Below are positions 44,114 to 54,385 of a DNA stretch of 64,000 nt, piece by piece. The first letter of the stretch is position 1; the number at the start of each line of letters is the position of its first letter. The translations under genes and the position numbers were made by a program. A model generated the notes under the pieces. That model worked only from the letters and a program-made list of their open reading frames with translations. It was not told the origin of the DNA and did not search any database. The stretch comes from an uncultured Paracoccaceae bacterium (GTDB taxonomy: Bacteria; Pseudomonadota; Alphaproteobacteria; Rhodobacterales; Rhodobacteraceae), in contig CANMUM010000006.1 in the NCBI GenBank assembly GCA_947501025.1, positions 1 to 64,000 of the forward strand, read 5' to 3'.

Positions 44114-45362
44114 TTTTACAGATAGCCAACGCGCAGATCCGTTTATCGCGCGGAATGAAGATATACTGAAATCATGTGTACATTGTGGGATGTGCACGGC
44201 GACTTGCCCAAGTTATCAAATCTTAGGTGATGAGCTTGATAGCCCTCGTGGCCGTATTTATATGATCAAATCTTTAATGGAAGAGGGCCGCGCTCCTGAC
44301 GAGAATTTCGTGCGCCATATTGATCAATGTTTGTCATGTCTCGCTTGTACAACCACTTGTCCGTCAGGAGTGGATTATATGCATCTTATTGACGATGCGC
44401 GTGCACATATTGAAGAGAATTATAAGCGCCCATTTATGGATCGTTATTTGCGCAAAGTTCTGGCGATGATCATTCCATATCCCAAGCGCTTTCGTTTGGC
44501 GATGATGGGGGCAGGGCTTGCGCGGCCATTTCGTTTTTTGTTTGGTGGAAGAATTCGAGCTATGCTTGAACTTGCGCCTAAGCAACTGCCAAAGCAATTG
44601 CCAATTGATAAGCCACAAACCCATTCACCGAAGGGCGAAAGAAAAAAGCGGGTTGCAATTTTGGCGGGCTGTGCGCAATCTGTTCTTGATCCCGAAATTC
44701 ATCGAGCCACCATTTCTGTTTTAACGAAGCTTGGTGTTGAAGTCGTGCATCCAAAAGGCGCTGGTTGCTGTGGTGCATTAGTGCACCATATGGGGCGAGT
44801 GAATGATGCCCATGATGCTGCAATGGTCAATATAAACGCATGGCTTGAGCTTGAGAAAATCGCGCCACTTGACGCGATTATTATCAACACATCTGGTTGT
44901 GGAACAACGATCAAGGATTATGGCCATATGATCGAAACGGATGAAGCAAGGCGCGTTTCAGAGCTGGCGAAAGATATTTCCGAGTTTCTTATTGATATTT
45001 TTCCACAAACCGATGCTCCAGAAAAACTAAAAATAGCCTATCATTCGGCTTGTTCATTGCAGCATGGTCAAAAAATCAAAGAAACGCCAAAAGAGCTTTT
45101 GAAACGCGCTGGTTTTGAAGTGGTTGAACCATTTGAAAGTCATTTATGCTGCGGATCGGCTGGTACATATAATATGCTTCAACCGGAAATTTCTACGAAA
45201 CTTGGCGCACGAAAAGCTAGCAATATTGAGCGACTGAAACCCGATGCGATTGCGGCTGGAAATATTGGATGTATGACACAGATCGGTGCTTACAGCCGCG
45301 TGCCCATTGCACATACAATCCAATTTCTCGACTGGGCGCTTGGTGGTGAAAAACCGAGTTAA
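44103..45362 (+). CDS. glcF: Glycolate oxidase iron-sulfur subunit GlcF
   Basis: Passes electrons from GlcDE to the quinone pool. 419 aa. Two [4Fe-4S] motifs: C25-C28-C31-C35 (CVHCGMCTATCP) and C76-C79-C82-C86 (CLSCLACTTTCP). Two CCG domains follow: GAGCCGALVHH and SHLCCGSAGTYNML. GGAGG lies ahead of the ATG inside glcE; a longer upstream frame is rejected. No strong terminator after it. Confidence 0.93.
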   Translation: MKTDFTDSQRADPFIARNEDILKSCVHCGMCTATCPSYQILGDELDSPRGRIYMIKSLMEEGRAPDENFVRHIDQCLSCLACTTTCPSGVDYMHLIDDARAHIEENYKRPFMDRYLRKVLAMIIPYPKRFRLAMMGAGLARPFRFLFGGRIRAMLELAPKQLPKQLPIDKPQTHSPKGERKKRVAILAGCAQSVLDPEIHRATISVLTKLGVEVVHPKGAGCCGALVHHMGRVNDAHDAAMVNINAWLELEKIAPLDAIIINTSGCGTTIKDYGHMIETDEARRVSELAKDISEFLIDIFPQTDAPEKLKIAYHSACSLQHGQKIKETPKELLKRAGFEVVEPFESHLCCGSAGTYNMLQPEISTKLGARKASNIERLKPDAIAAGNIGCMTQIGAYSRVPIAHTIQFLDWALGGEKPS

Positions 45363-45431
45363 TCAAGAATCTTTTATCAGAAACTTAATAATCATGTTTT
45401 ATCGATAAGATATACATGAAAGGTGTTTTTG

Positions 45432-46154
45432 ATGAAAAGCTATACTGACACGAAATACTGGTTTCTGTTTGTTGGAATTGTCTGTGCTTCATGTGGAGGG
45501 GGCGGTACGTCTTCTGAACAAACTGAATCACCAGATGAAACCTTCAATACTGGCGCTGTGGTTGTTGAAAATAATAGCTCAAAACAATATATTGATGAAA
45601 CTGGTAATTTAACTGATATTTCGGCCGAAAATACAACTGTTATTACGGATGGTCTTAAAGGGTTTTCTTTTGGTTTTGGGACTGTACTCTCCAATGAATA
45701 CGATGAGGATGCAGTTCTAGCGGAAGACGATGATGTAAGTTATATGGGAGTTGCCGCGATCCATACAGATTCAGATGTAGGTGCAGCAGTAACAGCCTCT
45801 CAATTTTCATTTAATGGGACATATGAACTTCAATATCAGCAAACTGACGCATTGGGAGAGTTAGGTGATCTACACGACGCGAACGGTCAACTCACTATAG
45901 ACGTGGACTTGAATGCTGGAACAGGCACAATTTCAGATGACTTTATGTCAGGGTCAGCACAGGCTTCTGCTGGTTCAGAATTGACGATCGGTGATGGTAC
46001 GATTAGTGGCCAAGATTTTGAAATTGAGGTCTCTTATGAAGGAGCAGACGGATATCTTGAGGGCATTTTTGGTACAGATGGCTTGGTTGGAGCGATGTCT
46101 GGAGTTGGGTCAGATGGTTTCTTTGTAGGTGGGGCGATTGCAAATCCTGAATAA
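45432..46154 (+). CDS. Lipoprotein with TbpB-like beta-barrel domain
   Basis: A 240-aa surface-type lipoprotein. A hydrophobic start ends in CASCGGGG, a usable lipobox with a glycine tether. After an acidic, Thr/Ser/Asn-rich stretch, residues about 125-240 resemble the C-lobe barrel of transferrin-binding-protein-like lipoproteins: GTYELQYQQ, GQLTIDVDLNAGTGTISDDF, GTISGQDFEIEV, GYLEGIFGTDGLVGAMSG, GFFVGGAIA. The ligand is unknown. The ATG has AAAGG upstream. No TonB receptor is adjacent. Confidence 0.65.
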   Translation: MKSYTDTKYWFLFVGIVCASCGGGGTSSEQTESPDETFNTGAVVVENNSSKQYIDETGNLTDISAENTTVITDGLKGFSFGFGTVLSNEYDEDAVLAEDDDVSYMGVAAIHTDSDVGAAVTASQFSFNGTYELQYQQTDALGELGDLHDANGQLTIDVDLNAGTGTISDDFMSGSAQASAGSELTIGDGTISGQDFEIEVSYEGADGYLEGIFGTDGLVGAMSGVGSDGFFVGGAIANPE

Positions 46155-46251
46155 CCTGTATTTCGTTTATTTTTTGAAAGTATTATCAATGCATTGATCT
46201 AGGATAGGCTTAGCTCCTATGTTACCTTTCTCCAAAATTGAGGAGATGTGG

Positions 46252-47493
46252 ATGTTTGAACTCGCAATCATTTGGGAATGGCTCGGCTTTGCATTGCGCT
46301 GGTTGCACGTGATCTGTGCTATGGCATGGATTGGCTCAAGCTTTTATTTTATAGCCCTTGATCTTGGTCTTCGCAAATCACCAAACCTTCCTGAAGGTGC
46401 GCATGGTGAAGAGTGGCAAGTGCATGGGGGTGGCTTTTACCATATCCGCAAATATCTTGTCGCACCTTCGCAAATGCCTGAGCATCTTATTTGGTTTAAA
46501 TGGGAAAGCTATGTCACTTGGCTATCGGGGGCAGCACTCTTAATGGTTGTTTATTGGGCTGGTGCTGAGCTGTACTTAATTGACTCAGCTAAGATGGAAT
46601 TGACGACTATTCAAGCGATATTGATTTCTGCAGGAAGTCTTACGATTGGTTGGCTTCTTTATGATTTTTTATGCAAATCAAAGCTCGGTAATACACCCAC
46701 ATTATTGATGCTGTTGCTGTTCGTTTTGCTGGTTGCAATGGCTTATGGCTACAATCAAATATTTACAGGCCGCGCAAGTTTACTGCATCTTGGGGCTTTC
46801 ACTGCAACCATTATGACGGCCAATGTATTTTTCATAATCATGCCAAATCAACGTATTGTTGTTGCCGATTTGAAAGCTGGCAAAACACCCGATTCAAAAT
46901 ATGGAAAGATCGCAAAGCTCCGCTCCACACATAACAACTATCTGACATTGCCTGTGATTTTTCTTATGCTCAGCAATCACTATCCGCTAGCTTTTGCCAG
47001 TCAATATAATTGGCTTATCGCCGCTTTGGTGTTTTTGATGGGTGTATCCATTCGCCACTATTTCAATAGCAAACACGCTAGAAAAGGAAGCCCGCATTGG
47101 ACATGGGCGTTCACAACAATCTTGTTTATCATCATTATGTGGCTCTCAACATCGCCGCTTTTTATGTCTAACCCTGAAGATCAAGTCATGAGCGCAAGCG
47201 AACAAAAACTTGCAGACACTGAGGGGTTTGATGAGGTTGTTAAGATCGTGATGGGGCGCTGTTCTATGTGTCATAGCCGTGAGCCTGTCTGGTCAGGAAT
47301 TCACCGCGCTCCTAAAGCAATACTGCTCGAAACCCCTACTGAAATCGCGCGGGCTGCTTCAGCGATTTATATTCAAGCTGGATTAACGAATGCGATGCCG
47401 CCAGCAAATGTCACGGAAATTTCTCAAAATGACCGTGACAAAATTGTGGCTTGGTATCGCAAAGCGATGGCTAATGATGCTGCTGAGAATTAA
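46252..47493 (+). CDS. puuD: Membrane urate hydroxylase with fused cytochrome c
   Basis: A 413-aa membrane enzyme of the PuuD family, which in Agrobacterium oxidises urate in purine breakdown. The N-terminal DUF989 part has about eight helices, with RWLHVICAMAWIGSSFYFIALDLGL at the start. The C-terminal periplasmic cytochrome c domain has a heme site CSMCH (337-341) and a likely distal methionine in NAMPPAN. GAGGAG lies 6 bases before the ATG that begins MFELAI. No other purine catabolism gene is in this window. Confidence 0.88.
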   Translation: MFELAIIWEWLGFALRWLHVICAMAWIGSSFYFIALDLGLRKSPNLPEGAHGEEWQVHGGGFYHIRKYLVAPSQMPEHLIWFKWESYVTWLSGAALLMVVYWAGAELYLIDSAKMELTTIQAILISAGSLTIGWLLYDFLCKSKLGNTPTLLMLLLFVLLVAMAYGYNQIFTGRASLLHLGAFTATIMTANVFFIIMPNQRIVVADLKAGKTPDSKYGKIAKLRSTHNNYLTLPVIFLMLSNHYPLAFASQYNWLIAALVFLMGVSIRHYFNSKHARKGSPHWTWAFTTILFIIIMWLSTSPLFMSNPEDQVMSASEQKLADTEGFDEVVKIVMGRCSMCHSREPVWSGIHRAPKAILLETPTEIARAASAIYIQAGLTNAMPPANVTEISQNDRDKIVAWYRKAMANDAAEN

Positions 47494-47868
47494 TCAGTAT
47501 TTTGGCTTTTTGATAAGAATCAAAATGATAGCCGTTACCGCAGGGATAGTCTGAATAATGAGTGTTTTCGGTGTAACAGATATGGCGCCATAAACGCCTG
47601 CGATTGCAACGAATGTAAGAAAGCAAATAGCTATTTTACGTGACCAAATTGTATCACGGATTGTCAGAGCCCATAAAAGACCTGCTGCCAGAAATCCGTT
47701 ATATAAACCTTGATTTGCAGCCATTGCTGTCGTTTCTGCAAACAGATCGCTTGGAAAGCTGCTAAATATTTTTGGTCCGCGTGATGTCCAAGCAAACATT
47801 TCGAACCACATGATGTAAAGATGAAGTGCCGCAATGAGAGCTATGATGGTCTTTGGTAAAATATGCAT
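47494..47868 (-). CDS. DUF1304 membrane protein
   Basis: A 124-aa protein with four helices and the family core LHLYIMWFEMFAWTSRGPKIF ... TTAMAANQGLYNGFLAAGLLWAL. Function unknown. Its stop abuts the puuD stop, convergent. It is 18 bases downstream of a secreted protein gene on the same strand, with which it is probably cotranscribed. Confidence 0.85.
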   Translation of the reverse strand: MHILPKTIIALIAALHLYIMWFEMFAWTSRGPKIFSSFPSDLFAETTAMAANQGLYNGFLAAGLLWALTIRDTIWSRKIAICFLTFVAIAGVYGAISVTPKTLIIQTIPAVTAIILILIKKPKY

Positions 47869-47886
47869 TTGATTCCCTTGAAAATA

Positions 47887-48831
47887 TTATTCTACGGTAT
47901 TTCGAAGCAAAACAACATTGTCTAATATGACATTGCTTGACCAAATAAACTTCGCGTCTTCTTGAGAATCATCAAATATATCAACGAAATTTGTGTAAGC
48001 TTTTTTGTTGTTCACACCGATTGTATCATTCGTGTATTCCGTAGCGGCTGGCCAATTGCTGTCATTAAAATCAGACGTCATCCAGTTTTGAGGAATTGCC
48101 CAATGGGCTGCAAAAAAATCGCTACCGTCAGTAACGCCTTTTTGGAGACATGCAGAGCTATCACGCGTTTCACCATTCACTTGAAGGCATTCTTTTGTAT
48201 TGAGAGGTGATGTATAGAATGTTTGTGCTTTCCAGTTTTGATCAGTAGTGTCAATGATATTGCCCGCTGCATCTTTAAGAACAGCCACAAAACCACCATC
48301 ACCTGGATGGAAGTCTGTACCACGATTTGCCTCAGTTCCTAGCCCTAAGTTTTCTTCCCAATCAACCGCCATGACCGCTAAATTCAGTGGGCGATCAGCT
48401 TTAAAGCGGACGACATTTGAATTGAATGGTGTGAAAAGTACAGGATCAACCGCAAGCAATTTTCCGTTTGCATAAAGCTCGAAATAGTTGTCAGCAAAAA
48501 TATACATTGTGAATTCTTCACTGCCACCTGCATCCAATAAAGGAACAGACGAAAGATCCAGCTCTGAAATATTGGACAGCTGAGTGCCGCCACATTCATT
48601 GTAGAGATCGGTAGCTTTGTGAGCTCTTTCAAAATTTATTGCCGCAGGTACTGTCCAAACAGAACCATCCTCAGACTTTATTTGGCCAAGGCCACTTGGG
48701 CGCGAACCATTGCCACATTCGATGAGCGACTCATCAATTGTTGTTGCAAAACCTTGCGTGAAAACAGGTGCTTCTGCGTAAGCCATTGGCGCTAAGAGAG
48801 ATAATGCGAGTATAGGAGTTATTGGTTTCAT
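47887..48831 (-). CDS. Secreted protein of unknown function, jelly-roll-like
   Basis: A 314-aa protein with signal peptide (about 1-19, AYA-EA). I recognise no named family. Strand-rich stretches such as SEEFTMYIFADNYFELYANGKLLAVDP and FKADRPLNLAVMAVDW recall galactose-binding/jelly-roll domains, with an aromatic-rich second half (WAIPQNWMTSDFNDSNWPAATEY) of the kind seen in exported adhesive or carbohydrate-binding proteins. Six cysteines in the mature protein could form disulfides. Upstream of the DUF1304 gene. Confidence 0.6.
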   Translation of the reverse strand: MKPITPILALSLLAPMAYAEAPVFTQGFATTIDESLIECGNGSRPSGLGQIKSEDGSVWTVPAAINFERAHKATDLYNECGGTQLSNISELDLSSVPLLDAGGSEEFTMYIFADNYFELYANGKLLAVDPVLFTPFNSNVVRFKADRPLNLAVMAVDWEENLGLGTEANRGTDFHPGDGGFVAVLKDAAGNIIDTTDQNWKAQTFYTSPLNTKECLQVNGETRDSSACLQKGVTDGSDFFAAHWAIPQNWMTSDFNDSNWPAATEYTNDTIGVNNKKAYTNFVDIFDDSQEDAKFIWSSNVILDNVVLLRNTVE

Positions 48832-48895
48832 GGGTGTTTTCTCTTTCTAAATTTTACTTATTTTTATAACGTATGAAAATCCGAAACCCGTCGAA

Positions 48896-49759
48896 TTATT
48901 TTGGCCATTGTTCAAATCGTGCAAATAGGCCGTTATGATCAGAACCATAACGGTTGAGTTTTTCAACATGAACCTTCGCAGATTTCGGGGTTATAATATG
49001 ATCAATGGGCAAATAAAGTGGCGGTCTAACAAGGGTAAAAATAAGCCCTGTTTTGTTTTTGCCATCAATAGCCGCACTCAGTGAACCAAGTGCATGGCTC
49101 CACGCGACTTGATTAAAATCACCAGATAGAATGACAGGTTGAGGTAGCTCTTTGAGCTGAGGAATGATTTCAGCAAGCTGCTCGGCTTGCCCATAGGGAT
49201 AGGGCCAATGCGTGTGAATTGAGGCGATTGTGACTTCATTCCCAGCATCATTTTTTATCTGCGCCCAAGCAAAGCCACGATATTGCCCATCGGAACAACC
49301 ATGATCAATAAATGGGTGCTTAGAAAGTACGCCGACATCACCGACAGCTGCGAATTTACAAATCGCTTGATTTGGGTAGCCTTCTAATCCAGCAATGGTT
49401 TTGCGCGCAGAACTAATTTCTTGCAAAGTGATGACATCGGGGGATAGCTGCTCTGCAACAAGTTCAATATCTGGTGCTGTGTTGGTAAACAGCAAATTAT
49501 GTTGATAAATGCTGAATTTAGGGTCAGGAATTTGTTGGCTTGGAATCCAAAATAAGCAAATTGGTACCAAGGCAAATAGTGCCAATCCGATTGATGCAAT
49601 TCGGAAATATTTCTGAAGTAATATTCCACTGAGCAATAACCAAATTGCGGCAAGTGGCCTGCCAATTGCGATACTGTCAAATAATGGATGAAGTGCACCA
49701 AGATAGCCTACAGCAATTGCAAGCGCAGCAAGTAGCGCGGATAACTTTATAAAGACCAT
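48896..49759 (-). CDS. Membrane-anchored endonuclease/exonuclease/phosphatase-family protein
   Basis: A 287-aa protein. Three N-terminal helices (residues about 5-70) are followed by an EEP metal-dependent hydrolase domain. Catalytic-type residues: asparagine in YQHNLLF, glutamate in TLQEIS, histidine in HTHWPYP, SGDFNQ, and the final GSDHNGLFARF. The domain would face the periplasm, so the substrate could be nucleic acid or a phosphoester lipid; not decidable from sequence. Confidence 0.8.
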   Translation of the reverse strand: MVFIKLSALLAALAIAVGYLGALHPLFDSIAIGRPLAAIWLLLSGILLQKYFRIASIGLALFALVPICLFWIPSQQIPDPKFSIYQHNLLFTNTAPDIELVAEQLSPDVITLQEISSARKTIAGLEGYPNQAICKFAAVGDVGVLSKHPFIDHGCSDGQYRGFAWAQIKNDAGNEVTIASIHTHWPYPYGQAEQLAEIIPQLKELPQPVILSGDFNQVAWSHALGSLSAAIDGKNKTGLIFTLVRPPLYLPIDHIITPKSAKVHVEKLNRYGSDHNGLFARFEQWPK

Positions 49760-49816
49760 ATCTGCTCGATTATTGTTTTTCTCAACGTAGCATAATCAGA
49801 ACATGTAAGGAAGACA

Positions 49817-49841
49817 TAAAAAAGGCGACCCGAAGGCCGCC
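49817..49841 (-). terminator. Terminator of rpsA
   Basis: Read on the minus strand: GGCGGCC-TTCG-GGTCGCC then seven T. The stable UUCG tetraloop and 7-bp stem (one G-U) make this a clear terminator, 26 bases after the rpsA stop. Confidence 0.9.
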
Positions 49842-49866
49842 CATTTTGTAAGATTTAGAAGAGCTA

Positions 49867-51543
49867 TTACTCTTGATCTTTTAGCGCAGCGCCCAAGATA
49901 TCGCCAAGTGAAGCGCCTGAAGTCGTTGAGCCGTATTGTTCGATCGCATCTTTTTCTTCTGCAATCTCTTTAGCTTTGATCGAAACAGTCACACGGCGTG
50001 AGCCTTTTTCGATGTTAGTGACACGAGCATCCACTTTATCGCCAACATTGAAACGCTCTGGACGTTGCTCTGCGCGATCACGTGAAAGGTCTGAGCGGCG
50101 GATGAATGATTTCATGCCGTTAACGTCAACTTCAATGCCGCCATCGTTCACTTCAGTCACGATACAAGTCACGATCTCGCCGCGCTTGATGCCGTCAGCA
50201 GCTTCAGCGAAGCTATCTTGGCCAAGTGCTTTGATTGAAAGCGAAATACGCTCTTTTTCAACGTCCACATCAGTGACAACAGCTTTCACTTTGTCGCCTT
50301 TTGTGTAGGCTTGGATCGCATCTTCGCCACGCTCATCAAATGAGAGATCAGAAAGGTGAACCATGCCGTCGATATCGCCGTCTAGACCAACGAATAGACC
50401 GAACTCAGTGATGTTGCGCACTTCGCCTTCAACTTCTGTTCCCGCAGGGAAGTTGGCTGCGAATGCAATCCAAGGGTTCTCGTTAGCTTGCTTGAGGCCA
50501 AGTGAAATACGACGTTTTTCCATGTCGATTTCAAGAACCATAACTTCAACTTCTTGATCTTGAGCAACGATTTTACCTGGGTGGATGTTTTTCTTGTTCC
50601 AAGACATTTCTGAAACGTGCACCAAACCTTCAACACCTGATGACAGCTCTACAAATGCGCCGTAATCTGTGATGTTTGTGATTTTACCAGCATGCTTTGT
50701 GCCAACAGCGAATGTTGCTGCAACGGCTGCCCAAGGATCTTCCTCAAGTTGCTTCATGCCAAGTGAAATACGGTTTGTTTCTTTGTTGATTTTAACGATC
50801 TGACATTTCACGGTATCGCCAACTGCGAAGACTTCTGATGGGTGGTTCACACGTTTCCATGAGATGTCTGTCACGTGAAGTAGACCGTCAACACCGCCGA
50901 GATCGATAAATGCACCATACTCAGTGATGTTTTTCACCATACCGTCAACCACATTGCCCTCTTCGAGGTTGCCCACGATTTCAGCGCGCTGCTCAGCACG
51001 GCTTTCTTCCAAGATCGCACGACGTGATACAACGATGTTGCCACGACGACGATCAAGTTTCAAAATTTGGAATGGTTGCGAGATGTTCATCAATGGAGCT
51101 GCATCGCGGATTGGACGCACATCAACTTGTGAACCTGGCAAGAACGCAATCGCGCCGCCAAGGTCAACTGTAAAGCCACCTTTCACACGGCCAAACATCA
51201 CACCATCAACACGGCCGCCAGCTTCCATAGCACGCTCAAGAACGTCCCATGCCTCTTCACGGCGTGCTTTTTCGCGTGAGAGCATCGCTTCACCACGAAC
51301 GCTTTCAACGCGCTCAAGGTAAACTTCAACATCATCACCGACTTCTAATTCTACATTTTGGCCAGGGCTCGCGAATTCGCGTAGTTCAATGCGACCTTCC
51401 ATTTTGTAACCAATGTCAATAATGGCATGTCCCGCTTCAATAGCGACGATCTTACCTTTGACAACTGAGCCTTCTTTAGGGGTTACAAGTTCAAAGCTTT
51501 CTTCTAAAAGCTGTTCAAATTCTTCCATTGACGTATTCGTCAT
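49867..51543 (-). CDS. rpsA: 30S ribosomal protein S1
   Basis: RNA-binding ribosomal protein that holds mRNA on the 30S subunit. 558 aa with six S1 motifs; the four clearest begin near VVDGMVKNITEYGAFIDLGG, HAGKITNITDYGAFVELSSG, EVEGEVRNITEFGLFVGLDG and VTCIVTEVNDGGIEVDVNG. The first two motifs are more divergent, as usual, because they bind the ribosome. AGGAGAC lies before the ATG. It follows cmk by 81 bases and ends at a strong terminator. The aroA-cmk-rpsA order is characteristic of alphaproteobacteria. Confidence 0.97.
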   Translation of the reverse strand: MTNTSMEEFEQLLEESFELVTPKEGSVVKGKIVAIEAGHAIIDIGYKMEGRIELREFASPGQNVELEVGDDVEVYLERVESVRGEAMLSREKARREEAWDVLERAMEAGGRVDGVMFGRVKGGFTVDLGGAIAFLPGSQVDVRPIRDAAPLMNISQPFQILKLDRRRGNIVVSRRAILEESRAEQRAEIVGNLEEGNVVDGMVKNITEYGAFIDLGGVDGLLHVTDISWKRVNHPSEVFAVGDTVKCQIVKINKETNRISLGMKQLEEDPWAAVAATFAVGTKHAGKITNITDYGAFVELSSGVEGLVHVSEMSWNKKNIHPGKIVAQDQEVEVMVLEIDMEKRRISLGLKQANENPWIAFAANFPAGTEVEGEVRNITEFGLFVGLDGDIDGMVHLSDLSFDERGEDAIQAYTKGDKVKAVVTDVDVEKERISLSIKALGQDSFAEAADGIKRGEIVTCIVTEVNDGGIEVDVNGMKSFIRRSDLSRDRAEQRPERFNVGDKVDARVTNIEKGSRRVTVSIKAKEIAEEKDAIEQYGSTTSGASLGDILGAALKDQE

Positions 51544-51624
51544 ATTTAGTCTCCTAATTCAATTGTTATACGGGCCTGATGGTTGCTTCCACCGGTCTTT
51601 AAGTTCACTATGTTACATTGATTT

Positions 51625-52245
51625 TTAAGTCCGTTTTTCCTGTACAAAACGGACTGCCGCCGCAACTGCCGCGTCTATAGCTAATTTGGTCGTATCAAGC
51701 AAGAGCGCATCATCTGCTTGAGCCATTGGTGCATCATCTCTTGAGGCATCGCGGGCATCTCTTTTTTGTAGGTCAGCGAACACGGCGTCATAGGTGAGTG
51801 TCGGGTCATTTGGCCATAATTCGTCAAAGCGTCGCTGGGCGCGCGTGCGATCATCCGCTGTCACGAAAAGCTTTACCTCTGCATCTGGGCAAATCACGGT
51901 GCCGATATCACGCCCATCAAGAATGGCGCCACCATTGCGCCGCGCAAAATTACGTTGAAATTCAAGAAGTTGAGCGCGCACTTCAGGCATCGCAGCGACT
52001 TGGGATGCATGCTCACCTGCAATTCGAGTGCGCAATTGGGATGGGTTGGCAAAATCGCCCTCCGTCAAATCAATAGCAGCTTGAAGAGGGTTTTTTCCTT
52101 GTGAAACCTTATAACCAACCGCACGATAGAGCAGTCCCGTATCAAGATGAGGCATGCTGAAATGCTCAGAGAGCGCTCGGGCAATAGTGCCTTTTCCCGC
52201 GGCGGCTGGCCCATCAAGGGCAATCGTGAAGGGTTTTACATTCAT
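51625..52245 (-). CDS. cmk: Cytidylate kinase
   Basis: Phosphorylates CMP and dCMP. 206 aa. Walker [10 protein letters not shown] at residues 12-20; [12 protein letters not shown] and [26 protein letters not shown] with the CMP-binding arginine and aspartates; the [13 protein letters not shown] lid is complete. An upstream in-frame extension of 21 codons lacks the family start, so the ATG before [11 protein letters not shown] is used. It is followed by rpsA. Confidence 0.94.
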   Translation of the reverse strand: MNVKPFTIALDGPAAAGKGTIARALSEHFSMPHLDTGLLYRAVGYKVSQGKNPLQAAIDLTEGDFANPSQLRTRIAGEHASQVAAMPEVRAQLLEFQRNFARRNGGAILDGRDIGTVICPDAEVKLFVTADDRTRAQRRFDELWPNDPTLTYDAVFADLQKRDARDASRDDAPMAQADDALLLDTTKLAIDAAVAAAVRFVQEKRT

Positions 52246-52379
52246 ATGAGTTCTTAACTGATTCGGTACGTGTTCAAAAGGCGAATTTTGAATATGAAAA
52301 TGCGCCAAAACAATTTAAGCCTATCTAGTAGAATTTTCGTGAATTGCTATTTACCTAATTTAAATGGTAAATATCTGCC

Positions 52380-53030
52380 ATGAAAAATATAATTATATAC
52401 TGCATCTCGATTTTCGCCTTTGGGGCATGTGCCGATGATATGTCGAAAACGATTGAACCTACATATACCACGCCAAGCTCAGTTTATCGCCATAATATTT
52501 TTGAAACGCCTCATGAATTCAAAAGCCTAGATACGGGTGAGGGGCAGCTCATCACATTGGACGAGCAGACCGTTTTTGAAGGCATTGCGCCGATTGGCTT
52601 TCAAGCCCAAGGCAAAGACTATATTATGGCAACGCAAAGCGATTTGAGCTTAGGTGCATATCTCGCTCTTTATGCTCAAAATGAAATGGGTCATTATGAG
52701 CTTGTTGATCAGCTTGCACCAATCGGCCGCTCTCATCGCTGGCTTGCATTGGCCTTTGTTCATGATCTCGATGGCAATGGCTATCCAGAAGTCGCTTATG
52801 TCGAGACGCCTCATTTGGGTCGGGTTGCAAAGCTATATGAGGTGGTCGATGACCAGTTTAAATTCCGAGGTGAATTTTCAGGTGTCACGAACCACCATAT
52901 CGGCAGCGATGAGATTTTGGGTGGGCTAGTTGTAAAAAACGATCAGGTTTCATGGCGCCTTGTCGAACAATCTACAAATGAGTGGATTGAACTTGTTTGG
53001 GACGGGAAAAACCTAAGTAAAAATCCTTAG
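52380..53030 (+). CDS. Lipoprotein with VCBS/FG-GAP-like repeat
   Basis: A 216-aa exported protein; FGACADDM at the end of the hydrophobic start is a lipobox. One clear calcium-binding FG-GAP/VCBS motif, [22 protein letters not shown] (about residues 123-144), follows [12 protein letters not shown]. Such genes lie next to aroA in related alphaproteobacteria. Role unknown. Its stop overlaps the aroA stop by four bases on the opposite strand. Confidence 0.75.
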   Translation: MKNIIIYCISIFAFGACADDMSKTIEPTYTTPSSVYRHNIFETPHEFKSLDTGEGQLITLDEQTVFEGIAPIGFQAQGKDYIMATQSDLSLGAYLALYAQNEMGHYELVDQLAPIGRSHRWLALAFVHDLDGNGYPEVAYVETPHLGRVAKLYEVVDDQFKFRGEFSGVTNHHIGSDEILGGLVVKNDQVSWRLVEQSTNEWIELVWDGKNLSKNP

Positions 53031-54370
53031 CTAAAGCTTGTGACACCAAGTTTTTCCATAAGTGGCAGGAAGTTCGGGAAGCTTGTGAGAATAGGGCGAC
53101 TATCGTCGATCTCAACGGTATTTTGTGCGCCAAGACCAAGGCAGAAAAAGCTCATTGCGATGCGGTGATCAAGATGCGTTGCAACCTTTCCGCCGCCCTT
53201 AACGCCATCTGCGCCCAAGCCATGAACGATCATGCCTTCAGTCTCTTCATCAACGGTGACGCCATTGGCTTGCAGCCCTGTCACCATGACAGAAATGCGA
53301 TCGCTCTCTTTGACGCGAAGTTCTTTCACGCCACGCATGATGGTTTGCCCTTCAGCAAAACTGGCAACAACGGATAAAATTGGATATTCATCAATCATGC
53401 TTGCGGCGCGATCAGGTGGCACTGTTACACCCTTCATATTTGGTGAGAACTTTGCACGTAGATCAGCAACAGGTTCACCGCCCTCTATACGCTCATTTTC
53501 AAATGTAAGATCCGCGCCCATTTCTTGAAGCGTGACAAAGATGCCATTGCGTGTTGGGTTCATTCCGATATTGGGAACGAGTACATTGGAACCCTCAGTG
53601 ATTAAAGCAGCACATACAGGGAAGGCGGCCGAGCTTGGATCACGTGGCACATTGATATGTTGCGCGCGCAGCTCAGGCAATCCCATGAGATGGATTTCAC
53701 GCCCTTTTGCCGTTATTTGTGTCTCGATTTCAGCGCCGAAACCTTTGAGCATACGCTCAGTATGGTCGCGGGTTGCCTCTTGTTCAATCAATACGGTTTC
53801 ACCTGCAGCACCAAGGCCCGCCAAAAGCACAGCCGATTTCACTTGGGCAGAAGGCACGGGGCTTTCATACTGGATCGACATTGGATTGCTCGCACCAATG
53901 AGTGTCATTGGTAATCGGCCACCAGAACGGCCATGAAAGGTCGCGCCTGAAAGGCTCACAGGGATGGATATGCGGTCCATAGGGCGAGAGCGCAGGGAAG
54001 CATCTCCCGTGAAGGTCGATGTCATTCCGCAAGGCGCGACTGCCCCCATGATGAGGCGTACGCCCGTTCCAGAATTGCCACAATCAATGACATTTTCGGG
54101 TTCAAGAAAGCCTGCTGTCCCAAGGCCATGAATGTGCCAAACGCCGTGATCATCGCGCTTAACCTTAGCACCAAATGCGCGCATAGCATCCGCGGTTGCG
54201 ATCACATCTTCGCCTTCAAGCAAGCCTTCTACGGTGGTTTCACCAACGCACATAGCGCCGAAGATAAGGGAACGATGTGATACAGATTTATCACCAGGGA
54301 TGAGAGCGTCACCGCGCAGATTTTCCGAGCGCGAGATGCGCAACGGTTGTGCTAAGCCGTTATGAGACAT
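53027..54370 (-). CDS. aroA: 3-phosphoshikimate 1-carboxyvinyltransferase (EPSP synthase)
   Basis: Sixth step of the shikimate pathway, joining shikimate 3-phosphate and PEP. 447 aa. [16 protein letters not shown] at the N-terminus, [18 protein letters not shown] and [10 protein letters not shown] are the active-site segments. The alanine in NSGTGVRL (glycine at the position of G96 in E. coli numbering is NSGT-G here) and the SRD-type loop (PRDPSSAAF) suggest the class II form common in rhizobia; class assignment is tentative. Upstream of cmk on the same strand with the VCBS lipoprotein gene inserted antisense between them. Confidence 0.95.
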   Translation of the reverse strand: MSHNGLAQPLRISRSENLRGDALIPGDKSVSHRSLIFGAMCVGETTVEGLLEGEDVIATADAMRAFGAKVKRDDHGVWHIHGLGTAGFLEPENVIDCGNSGTGVRLIMGAVAPCGMTSTFTGDASLRSRPMDRISIPVSLSGATFHGRSGGRLPMTLIGASNPMSIQYESPVPSAQVKSAVLLAGLGAAGETVLIEQEATRDHTERMLKGFGAEIETQITAKGREIHLMGLPELRAQHINVPRDPSSAAFPVCAALITEGSNVLVPNIGMNPTRNGIFVTLQEMGADLTFENERIEGGEPVADLRAKFSPNMKGVTVPPDRAASMIDEYPILSVVASFAEGQTIMRGVKELRVKESDRISVMVTGLQANGVTVDEETEGMIVHGLGADGVKGGGKVATHLDHRIAMSFFCLGLGAQNTVEIDDSRPILTSFPNFLPLMEKLGVTSFS

Positions 54371-54385
54371 ATTTTTTATCGTACC

